Below are positions 1 to 6,343 of a stretch of DNA of 6,343 bases, in pieces. This DNA comes from a bacterium. Its GTDB lineage: Bacteria > Spirochaetota > JAHITG01. The stretch spans positions 1 through 6,343 of the forward strand of contig JAQTRT010000192.1 of the NCBI GenBank assembly GCA_028711675.1. Direction: 5' to 3'. Every line of letters starts with the position of its first letter. The stretch's first letter is position 1. Below the pieces are notes generated by a model. That model saw only the letters and a program-made list of their open reading frames with translations, did no database searches and was not told where the DNA came from. Position numbers and translations under genes: made by a program.

Positions 1-1403
1 AGTCCTTTCACACCGGAGGTATTCTCATTATGATCTGTCAGCAGCCGGCCGCTCAATTCCATGTCCCGGCCGTCTTTTTCAGTCAACGCGGCTTCCTGGA
101 TGATGCCGTCTTTTTCGACAAGCCCTTCTGCAGGTAAAATAACTTTTTTTATTTCCATTTCATCTTTTTTCTGCTGCGGGACCGGGGGAACAGGCGGAAG
201 GGCTTGTTTGATGCTTCCGGCCGCAGGTTCAGCACCAGCCGCTTCATCCTTCTTCTCTCCTATAGATTCCAGGTTCTCCGGGAGAACAACCGGGACCGGA
301 GCCGGTGAAGCAGCCGGAACTATCCGGCCAGGGACCGGCACGCGCGATCCGGTCTTTTCCGTCTGGGCGTTCATATAACCATAAAAATCGTTCAGGATCG
401 TTTTTATGACCTCAACCTCTTTTTTCGTGGATTCATATGCCATCTGTGAGGCATGGGAAGCTATCTCCGATGTCTTGGCCATCTGGAGTATGGCATTGGA
501 CAGGTTCTCAAAATATGCATCGTATAATTTTACACCGCCGGTCTGCCTGGCTTTATCATAATAAAGAAAGATGAAGACGAACAGGATCAGCAGGGCCGCT
601 GTCAGACCCATGATAAAACCGATGATCCCGGTATACGGTTTGATATACTGGCTGAAGGTCTCGCTGATACCGGCATAGAACGGGATGCGTTTGCACCGGC
701 TGATGGAATATATCCTGGACTGGCCGTCCAGGTCCGCCAGGAAGAACCGTGAATCCCGGATATCGGAGAGGTTCAGGCGGGAATACGGTTTACTGACCCG
801 GCCCGGGGCACGCTGATCGTACACGATGTTCCCCAGGTTGTCCATCAGGAAAAGGTTCCCCGTGGACTCGGGATAGTAACTCTGTACCAGGGAAAGCAGG
901 ATGTCGTAAGGGAACACAACAAGGATATATCCGTTCACCTGCCTGAAATTATTCTGTATCTCTTTGACAATATAAAAATAATATTTCTGGTCGGGCTCAT
1001 TGAAGAAATAATGAAAGTTCCTGGTCAGGTCAAAGTCCGCTTTCAGTTCCCGCCTGCCGGAGGAGACGATGGTTTTACCGGTGGCCCCGATCACATAAAA
1101 TCCCTCATAACGGTTATTCCCGCTCATGGCTTCTTTCATGAACCTTTGCAGATGACGGGGTTTCCGGTCGATGAGATACTGGAACAGAGAGACCCTCAGC
1201 AGCTGGGAATGGCTCAGGAGTTCCAGCCTAACGTACTCCTGTTCGAAAAAATTATCGAACTGGTTCGACAGGGACCGGGAATACTTCGTGAATTCGGAAT
1301 TGGCTTTCTGGTAGAACAGGTTGGCCGGATTGGGAAGGTAGAAGAAGAACAGTACGGCCAGCAGGAATAAAATGCTCACGCCTATAATGATATTTTTCAT
1401 CAT
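1..1403 (-). CDS. Two-pass membrane protein with Cache-like extracytoplasmic sensor region and Pro/Ala-rich cytoplasmic tail (3' end cut by window)
   Basis: The frame stays open from the start at 1403 to the window edge, giving 467 visible residues with the C-terminus missing. The protein starts MMKNIIIGVS, and residues 5-23 form a first membrane helix. Residues about 25-258 are extracytoplasmic and look like a double Cache (dCache) sensor. They have a long N-terminal helix (about 30-90), then two PAS-like strand-turn-strand motifs: EGFYVIGATGKTIVSS at 100-115 and NLFLMDNLGNIVYD at 183-196. Residues 259-281 form a second membrane helix. An amphipathic, probably coiled-coil stretch follows (about 290-350), then a low-complexity Pro/Ala/Val linker (about 353-412) with PPVPPVP, then a charged segment in which EKDG occurs twice. 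I see no HAMP, kinase, GGDEF or methyl-accepting signature in the visible part, so the output domain, if any, lies beyond position 1. Two ATG codons are adjacent at 1403 and 1400. I chose 1403 because AAAAGG (1414-1419) lies 10 nt upstream and no other start codon occurs in frame within the gap. The sensor reading is from pattern only; the ligand is unknown. Confidence 0.85.
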   Translation of the reverse strand, partial: MMKNIIIGVSILFLLAVLFFFYLPNPANLFYQKANSEFTKYSRSLSNQFDNFFEQEYVRLELLSHSQLLRVSLFQYLIDRKPRHLQRFMKEAMSGNNRYEGFYVIGATGKTIVSSGRRELKADFDLTRNFHYFFNEPDQKYYFYIVKEIQNNFRQVNGYILVVFPYDILLSLVQSYYPESTGNLFLMDNLGNIVYDQRAPGRVSKPYSRLNLSDIRDSRFFLADLDGQSRIYSISRCKRIPFYAGISETFSQYIKPYTGIIGFIMGLTAALLILFVFIFLYYDKARQTGGVKLYDAYFENLSNAILQMAKTSEIASHASQMAYESTKKEVEVIKTILNDFYGYMNAQTEKTGSRVPVPGRIVPAASPAPVPVVLPENLESIGEKKDEAAGAEPAAGSIKQALPPVPPVPQQKKDEMEIKKVILPAEGLVEKDGIIQEAALTEKDGRDMELSGRLLTDHNENTSGVKG

Positions 1404-1413
1404 TCTAACAATA

Positions 1414-1419
1414 CCTTTT
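1414..1419 (-). promoter_or_regulatory. Probable ribosome binding site of the Cache-like membrane protein
   Basis: AAAAGG on the minus strand, 10 nt before the ATG at 1403 and 13 nt before the ATG at 1400. It is a moderate Shine-Dalgarno match, and the spacing favours the first ATG. Confidence 0.45.
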
Positions 1420-1458
1420 CTTAACCTTGTCCGCTCCCATCCAGGCTTCTCCGCACCC

Positions 1459-1484
1459 CGGCCGCAAGGCCGTTCCGCGGGAAC
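1459..1484. repeat. Two adjacent small GC-rich hairpins between the propeller gene and the Cache-like gene
   Basis: On the plus strand, CGGCC at 1459-1463 and GGCCG at 1468-1472 form a perfect 5-bp stem around the four-base loop GCAA. Next to it, GTTCC at 1472-1476 and GGAAC at 1480-1484 form a second 5-bp stem around GCG. The two share base 1472. They lie 3 nt after the stop codon of the propeller gene (TAG at 1489-1487) in transcription order. Neither is followed by a T-run on the minus strand, so this is not a classical terminator. It may be an RNA-processing or stabilising structure, or part of a dispersed palindromic repeat family. Confidence 0.4.
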
Positions 1485-1486
1485 TG

Positions 1487-4400
1487 CTACTTGACCTGAT
1501 AATCCTTATAAAAATCACAGCTAATTCTATCTTCGTCATTTTTCAGCTCGATCACATCAAAATTTTTCTTATCCACTTCCTGTATCAGGTCCTTTAGCAC
1601 CCTCAGGTCCAGGGCATACCGGCTGAAAATGAAAAAATCCTTGTTATTGATGAAAAAAATACTCCGATTATAGTTGGATGTGAGCTTTTTATACTGAATG
1701 CCGTAATTGCTGAAAATGGTCTCCAGATAAGTCGTATATTTCCTCATGTCGGAATAATAACCGTAATTATACCTTATATATGTGACCAGGGAGAGGACCT
1801 GTTGAAAAAGTCCGTTCTCGATCTCGGTCATGGAACGGATCAGCTTGGGAGTAGGCAGGAATATTCTTTCCCTGGCCTTGATCTCGCCCGGATCAATGAG
1901 GTTGTTCAGGTTCTGGATATAATCCGCATAAACATGGTTCCCGTAATAATCACGGGAAAGCTGCCACAAAGAATCACCCCGGGAAATATAATACGGCATC
2001 AAGACAAGGGAACTGGTCTCAGGCAGGGATTCCCGCTGGAACTCGGGCGTCTCCTGTGTCTGGGGAGCAGCGGCGCGGTTGTTTCTCAGCTGCTCATATT
2101 CTTCCCGGGACAGGGTCACTGCCTGGCCTGTCATCCCTGCTGCCTGGCAGACGACGGTCTGCGTGCATTCGCTCTGGTTGCCTGCCCGGTCAATTGCTTC
2201 CACCTTGATACGGTTCACACCGGATTGAAGGGGCAGATCGCCGGAGAATGATCTCTTATTCATGGAGAGAAGGACCTGGCCCGGATAACCCGTGAGCCTG
2301 ACGATATCGCTGCTCTTCATCTCCCCCTTCACACGGATTACCCTGGTCTGGACTACAGAAGGCAGTTCGTTCAGGACCAATCCGGGTCTCTCTTCATCCA
2401 GATAAACGGTAAAGTTAGTCGAAACCTGGAAACCGGTCCTGTCAAACAAAGTCAAGCTGATATCGTTCTTCTCCTCTCTCAGAGTCAGACTGCAGATGAA
2501 TTGATCCTTCTCCAGGCTCGTGATCCTGCCTGTATTCAGGACCACCCGGTCCGGATTCTTTTCAATAAACCTGACCTTTATTATCTGGTCCCGGTCAGCG
2601 GTGTATCGGGGATAATCCAGGGAAATAAAAAGCGGCGGATCCTTATCATATATGATATTTGTCCTTTTCATGCTCTTATTGCCTGCCTTGTCCTCCAGGG
2701 AGAACGTGAGGCGTGTGTTCTCTTTCAGGTCCAGGCTTACGCTAAACTCGCCGGTTGCCTGGTCCAGGGCTACTTCCTTCCCGGGATACTCCAGGATCTT
2801 AATAGAAGAAAGATTCTCATCCGCGAACTTACCCCTGACAGAAACCACGGGGCTCCTGGAATAAGCTGTAAAATCATGGAACAGGAGGGAAGGCGGCTGA
2901 CTGTCGCAGATGATCTCCTTGATCATGAAGAAATGTTTATCCTCCCTGTTTCGAAGGTCCAGGCTCAGATAATTCTTACCCTCTTTTAACTTCAGAGGAA
3001 GGTCAAAACGGTATGTATTCCGGTCCCATGCCAGCGGGATCTTCTGCTGGTTCAATTCTGCTGACAGGTCCAGTATGTTCCTGAACAGGATCTCGCCGTT
3101 CAAGCTTACCTGGTTCCGGTCCGTATACTTCCGGAAATCACGGAACAGGACCGGGTCTTTTTCCGGGATAAATTCCACGTTCTTCCGGACCACGGTCTCA
3201 TTACCGGCCTTGTCCCTGGCTGTCAGGACAAGATTGTTCCAGCCTTCATTCAGTTTAAACACTTTGGAAAAAGTACTGTTCTTGTAATCGATCCCGGCGT
3301 TCTCGTGCACGGGTTCCACCATGATGGAGTCGATGAATTTCTCCTCGAACCGGCCCGTAAGCTTGTAGTACATATTGGATATAGAACTGTTCTTCTGGTC
3401 CACTTCGATCTTGGGCGCCTGGCTGTCCTTGATCATAACGACAGATACGGAACTGGCCTGCCGGGCAATATCCTCGGCCACGACCTCGAACCTGTTCTCC
3501 CCCTCTTTTAGCTTCACAGGAACCGTGAACGTTTTCAATACCTTGTCCACGGATGCCGTCTGGCCCGATGGTTTCAGGTATATCTTCACCAGGTTATCCT
3601 CGAAATACGTTCCTGTGACATTGATGCTGTCAGCCCGGACAAAGGGGTTGATGTTGTCCAGATAAAGGATGGGCTTGATGGAATCGATCTTAAAAACGGT
3701 ACCGGTTGAATTATAATTCCCTTTCCTGTCAAAGACATCGATCTTGACAAGGTATTCACCGTCCTCCAGGTCCCCTGTGTTCCATTCCGCCATCAGGCCG
3801 TTAAAGAGGCCTGTTTGATTGACGGTCCTGATGCCTGTGTCGAACCATTTATTGTCGTCCCGTTTCTTGTAAGAGCAGGTGATCCGCTGGACGCCGTCCT
3901 GATCGATGGCCGTACCAAAGATCTGCACCAGGTTCCGGCCCGCATAACCCGAAAGATTATGGTTGATCTCGATCTGGGGCTTCTCCTTTTTCATGCGCGT
4001 GATCCCGCCGCCGGCCGAGCCGATCCAGATATAATCGCCATCCACGGTAATGGTGGTAATGGACAGGTCCGGCAGTTCCTTCCGTTCCCCGAAGTTCTGC
4101 CATGTGTTCCTGTATTTATTGTAAAGGGAGATACCGCTGAACGTGCCTACCCACATATTCTCTCCGTCCAGGGCCAGGGTCTGGATAAAGTCGTCGAGAA
4201 GATTATTCCCTGTGTTGAACTGGACCCATGTCTCAAGATATTTATTCAGCTTGCTGATCCCCTCCCCTTCCGTACCGCACCACACATCATCGCCGTCAAT
4301 GACCAGTGAGAGAATGGTATCCCGCTTGAGGCCGAACTCGGTATTGGCTGATGTAAAGATCTTCCAGAGGAACTCATAATACTTCAGCTGGGAAAGGCCG

Positions 4401-4942
4401 TCCCTGGTCCCGAACCAGATATCGCCGCTCCCGCCGCTGATGCAGTTGATGTTGTTCCCGGCTATGCCGTCCAGGGACGTATAGATCTTCCAGGTACGCG
4501 TGCTCCGGGAAAAGACCGCGACACCCCAGTACCGGGTCCCGAACCAGTAATTCTCCTTGTCCGCGTAGATGCAGGTGATGTTGTTATCCGGTAATCCGTT
4601 GGCTTTTGTGAACGTGTTCCAGGTCCTGTTTTTTTTATCGTACTGGACCAGCCCCTGGGCTGTGGCGATCCAGAGGTATTGTTCATCAAGAAAGATATCG
4701 TTGATAAAATTGTCAGGCAGCACATCCTTTTTACTGTAGCTTTTCCAGGTCTTCTCCTTCTTATTATAAACACTGATCCCGGATGATGTTCCGATCCAGA
4801 CCTCATCCCTGTAAACAGTGATCTTCCGGATATAGTTATCTATCAGACCGTCCTTTTTCTGTAAATTAAGCCATTCTTGGGCATGGATGCCAGTAACGGC
4901 AGTGATCAGAACAATAATAATTAAAATAATTTTTTTAGACAT
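1487..4942 (-). CDS. Secreted seven-bladed beta-propeller / Ig-like repeat / LysM protein (1151 aa)
   Basis: Probable exported, peptidoglycan-associated protein; the gene is complete. Residues 1-21 form a signal peptide (MSKK, hydrophobic IILIIIVLITAV, cleavage likely after IHA). Residues 22-321 hold seven two-component-regulator-type propeller repeats, each with a WxGT-like core and a following TW-x-x-[FY] strand; the core Trp residues are 49, 91, 133, 176, 221, 264 and 306. Residues 322-426 resemble a bacterial Ig-like domain (DGEYLVKIDVFDRKGN). Residues 427-935 hold about six further Ig-like repeats of roughly 80-90 residues, most ending in a KLKEGENRFEVVAED or DKAGN type motif, similar to glucodextranase domain B-like modules. 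After a Gln/Glu/Pro-rich linker (about 936-978), residues 983-1031 match LysM (YYISRGDSLWQLSRDYYGN ... IFLPTPK). Residues about 1035-1151 form a mixed alpha/beta tail that I do not recognise. There is no transmembrane helix after the signal peptide and no kinase domain. The start is set by the signal peptide, although no clear Shine-Dalgarno precedes it. The function is unknown; an envelope scaffold or sensor role is inference. Confidence 0.93.
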   Translation of the reverse strand: MSKKIILIIIVLITAVTGIHAQEWLNLQKKDGLIDNYIRKITVYRDEVWIGTSSGISVYNKKEKTWKSYSKKDVLPDNFINDIFLDEQYLWIATAQGLVQYDKKNRTWNTFTKANGLPDNNITCIYADKENYWFGTRYWGVAVFSRSTRTWKIYTSLDGIAGNNINCISGGSGDIWFGTRDGLSQLKYYEFLWKIFTSANTEFGLKRDTILSLVIDGDDVWCGTEGEGISKLNKYLETWVQFNTGNNLLDDFIQTLALDGENMWVGTFSGISLYNKYRNTWQNFGERKELPDLSITTITVDGDYIWIGSAGGGITRMKKEKPQIEINHNLSGYAGRNLVQIFGTAIDQDGVQRITCSYKKRDDNKWFDTGIRTVNQTGLFNGLMAEWNTGDLEDGEYLVKIDVFDRKGNYNSTGTVFKIDSIKPILYLDNINPFVRADSINVTGTYFEDNLVKIYLKPSGQTASVDKVLKTFTVPVKLKEGENRFEVVAEDIARQASSVSVVMIKDSQAPKIEVDQKNSSISNMYYKLTGRFEEKFIDSIMVEPVHENAGIDYKNSTFSKVFKLNEGWNNLVLTARDKAGNETVVRKNVEFIPEKDPVLFRDFRKYTDRNQVSLNGEILFRNILDLSAELNQQKIPLAWDRNTYRFDLPLKLKEGKNYLSLDLRNREDKHFFMIKEIICDSQPPSLLFHDFTAYSRSPVVSVRGKFADENLSSIKILEYPGKEVALDQATGEFSVSLDLKENTRLTFSLEDKAGNKSMKRTNIIYDKDPPLFISLDYPRYTADRDQIIKVRFIEKNPDRVVLNTGRITSLEKDQFICSLTLREEKNDISLTLFDRTGFQVSTNFTVYLDEERPGLVLNELPSVVQTRVIRVKGEMKSSDIVRLTGYPGQVLLSMNKRSFSGDLPLQSGVNRIKVEAIDRAGNQSECTQTVVCQAAGMTGQAVTLSREEYEQLRNNRAAAPQTQETPEFQRESLPETSSLVLMPYYISRGDSLWQLSRDYYGNHVYADYIQNLNNLIDPGEIKARERIFLPTPKLIRSMTEIENGLFQQVLSLVTYIRYNYGYYSDMRKYTTYLETIFSNYGIQYKKLTSNYNRSIFFINNKDFFIFSRYALDLRVLKDLIQEVDKKNFDVIELKNDEDRISCDFYKDYQVK
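4880..4942 (-). other. Signal peptide of the propeller/LysM protein
   Basis: Codons 1-21 encode a short basic N-region (MSKK), a long Ile/Leu/Val-rich core and a small-residue site ending IHA before QEW. This is a standard Sec/signal peptidase I pattern. There is no Cys at the site, so it is not a lipoprotein. Confidence 0.8.
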
Positions 4943-4953
4943 AAATTCTATAG

Positions 4954-5034
4954 GGTTATAAAGGTCTTAAAGGCTTTAAAAGTATTAAAGGCCAGGAAAT
5001 TCTTGCCTTTAAAACCTTTACTGCCTTTATAACC
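4954..5034. repeat. Inverted array of 9-bp TTAAAGG-type tandem repeats (4 + 3 units)
   Basis: The array fills most of the 96-bp gap between the TPR gene and the propeller gene. On the plus strand four 9-bp units follow one another: TTATAAAGG (4956-4964), TCTTAAAGG (4965-4973), CTTTAAAAG (4974-4982) and TATTAAAGG (4983-4991). Facing them, read on the minus strand, are three units: TTATAAAGG (5032-5024), CAGTAAAGG (5023-5015) and TTTTAAAGG (5014-5006). The outer arms pair perfectly over 11 bp (4954-4964 with 5024-5034). Inner pairs are 4968-4973 with 5015-5020 and 4975-4980 with 5008-5013. The central bases are themselves nearly palindromic. No T-run follows on either strand, so it is not a standard intrinsic terminator. 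Confidence 0.8.
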
Positions 5035-5038
5035 TTCC

Positions 5039-6343
5039 TCACGGTCCTCCCAGTTTTTTCAATTTACTCTCGGCACGCGCGATATAATCCTGGGCTTTAG
5101 CGTTATTCGGGTCCAGGTACGTGACCTGCTTCCATTTAGCAATGGCTTCCTGGAGGTTACCTGCCCGGTAAAGCCTGATGCCCTCGAACAGCAGGGCATC
5201 TGTATCCTGTTTGGATTTCCGGTCCTTCTCAGTCCTTATCTTGGAATACTGTCCATCGATCTCCTTGCTGAAATCCCTTATTTCCTCGTTGTACGGCGAA
5301 TAACGGATGGCCAGGCGTATCTGCTGATAAGCGTTCTCCAGCTTGTTCTGCTGGTAATATTCCTTCGAGCGGTTGTAATAACCCTGGGAGATCTCGTCCA
5401 TCCTGGTCCGCGCATCCTGGTAATACTTCCGGGCCCGTTCGTTCTCCGGCGCCACCTGGAACACCATGGTCAGGTACGGCATGGCATTGGTGTACTGGCC
5501 GCTCTCATAATTCCTGATCCCGTCGTTCAGGATCAGGTTAAGCTGGTCCCGGATGTTCTGTTCGCAGGTTCTCTTATATTTCGCGTCATAATTGTTCTTC
5601 AATCCCGGATTGAGCATGAGGCTGGCGTTGAACCGGACCAGTGCTTCTTTCCATTTTTTATCCGTAAAGAACTTTTCCCCTTCACCGAACAGTTTCTCCG
5701 CCTGGATGATCCGTTCCGCCTTGCTGGCTGTAAGCGTCACGAACCTGCGGGCTTCCTTGTCACCCGGACGGAGCTTGGACACACGGTCCCAGAGGACATA
5801 GGATTCATTGTACTGCTTCTCCGCGTACAAGGCCCTGGCTTCCTTCCTGGTACTGCTGATATAATCATCGATCTTGGATTCAAAACGGTCAAGGATGAAA
5901 CGGATATCCTTATAATTGGTATTGGAATTACGGACCTTGATATAAAAATTCTTGGCCAGAAAAAAATCGCCTTCTTCTTCCATTTTGCGGGCCTTATTGT
6001 AATACTCATCGCAGTAACCGTCCCATTTGATCCGGGTAACCTGCATGTATTTCCTGATGAGCTCGTTTTCCGGATCGATCCTGTTGATGTCCGTCAGTAT
6101 CTGCAGGGCCCGGCCGTAATTTTCCTCCCGGTACGCTTTAGCCACCTGGTTGAAATACTCGCTCACCTTGTTCTTGTTCTGCGTGTCCTTGATCTCTTTC
6201 CTGCACTGGTTCAGCAGTTCCGAGGCTTCACTGTGGCCCGGCTGGACCGCCAGCACCTTTTGGAACTCTTTTTCCGCTTCCTCGAAGAAATGGTTCTTAT
6301 AATATTCCCTGCCCCTGGAAAGGTAGGATTCTATCCTGTTCCG
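5039..6343 (-). CDS. TPR-like repeat protein (5' end beyond window)
   Basis: The frame is open from the right edge of the window to the TGA at 5041-5039, giving 434 visible residues. The start lies outside. A GTG at 6256 is the first start-like codon in the window, but the 29 codons upstream of it encode a good TPR helix (YLSRGREYYKNHFFEEAEKE), so it is internal. About eight TPR-like helix pairs can be seen, near visible residues 6-44, 60-99, 112-149, 164-201, 212-254, 269-309, 320-360 and 382-421. They carry typical Gly/Ala, Tyr and Pro positions, such as YRAGNLQEAIAKWKQVTYLD followed by PNN. The protein is very rich in Lys, Glu, Arg, Tyr and Asn, has no membrane helix in the visible part, and ends KKLGGP. 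TPR arrays mediate protein-protein contacts; the partner and cell location cannot be told without the N-terminus. Its stop lies 96 bp before the start of the propeller gene, so co-transcription is likely. Confidence 0.9.
   Translation of the reverse strand, partial: RNRIESYLSRGREYYKNHFFEEAEKEFQKVLAVQPGHSEASELLNQCRKEIKDTQNKNKVSEYFNQVAKAYREENYGRALQILTDINRIDPENELIRKYMQVTRIKWDGYCDEYYNKARKMEEEGDFFLAKNFYIKVRNSNTNYKDIRFILDRFESKIDDYISSTRKEARALYAEKQYNESYVLWDRVSKLRPGDKEARRFVTLTASKAERIIQAEKLFGEGEKFFTDKKWKEALVRFNASLMLNPGLKNNYDAKYKRTCEQNIRDQLNLILNDGIRNYESGQYTNAMPYLTMVFQVAPENERARKYYQDARTRMDEISQGYYNRSKEYYQQNKLENAYQQIRLAIRYSPYNEEIRDFSKEIDGQYSKIRTEKDRKSKQDTDALLFEGIRLYRAGNLQEAIAKWKQVTYLDPNNAKAQDYIARAESKLKKLGGP

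Noticed and set aside
61..1370. Plus-strand open frames at 61-378 and 1011-1370
   Set aside because: Both are antisense to the Cache-like membrane protein. The first is a Ser/Gly/Thr-rich mirror of the Pro/Ala linker, and neither has a credible fold.
1459..1484. Intrinsic terminator after the propeller gene
   Set aside because: The stems are short and GC-rich, but the minus strand continues with GGGTGCGGAG rather than a T-run.
1802..4379. Several plus-strand open frames opposite the propeller gene (for example 1802-2251, 2501-2989, 3815-4309)
   Set aside because: They lie antisense to a gene with clear domain content throughout, have no recognisable domains or start signals, and are explained by the codon bias of the minus-strand gene.
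4954..5034. Intrinsic terminator in the gap between the TPR and propeller genes
   Set aside because: The inverted repeat is AT-rich and no T-run follows it on either strand.
4462..6009. Minus-strand frames at 4462-4806 and 5737-6009
   Set aside because: They overlap the propeller and TPR genes in another frame and have Arg/Pro/Ser/Thr-rich low-information sequence, so they are frame shadows.
6254..6256. GTG as the start of the TPR gene
   Set aside because: The frame continues upstream to the window edge and encodes the first helix of a TPR unit that the GTG would cut in half.

Overview
The window carries three protein genes, all read on the minus strand. In transcription order they are a TPR repeat protein (cut by the right edge), a large secreted beta-propeller/Ig-like/LysM protein (complete), and a two-pass membrane protein with a Cache-like extracytoplasmic sensor region (cut by the left edge). 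The gaps are 96 and 83 bp and neither holds a recognisable intrinsic terminator, so a single operon is plausible but unproven. No RNA gene, CRISPR array, transposase or phage gene is visible.

The organism is a bacterium of middling GC. The signal peptide, the LysM domain and a membrane sensor that shows no HAMP domain in its visible part suggest an envelope-associated locus. TPR arrays and two-component-regulator-type propellers outside kinases are common in diderm lineages such as Spirochaetota and several candidate phyla. A spirochaete-like source is my guess, but nothing in the sequence fixes the phylum.

Layout: 6343-5039 (minus), helical TPR-like array whose start lies outside the window; 5038-4943, a gap almost filled by an inverted pair of 9-bp tandem repeats; 4942-1487 (minus), the 1151-residue propeller protein; 1486-1404, a gap with GC-rich hairpins and a possible 11-codon leader ORF; 1403-1 (minus), the Cache-like membrane protein ending in an incomplete Pro/Ala-rich cytoplasmic tail.

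Working together (inference): the propeller/LysM protein would sit in the periplasm bound to peptidoglycan, the TPR protein would be a protein-protein scaffold, and the Cache-like protein would sense an external or periplasmic signal and pass it to the cytoplasm through its coiled coil and tail. The most unusual items are the domain architecture of the central protein and the 9-bp inverted repeat array directly before its start codon.
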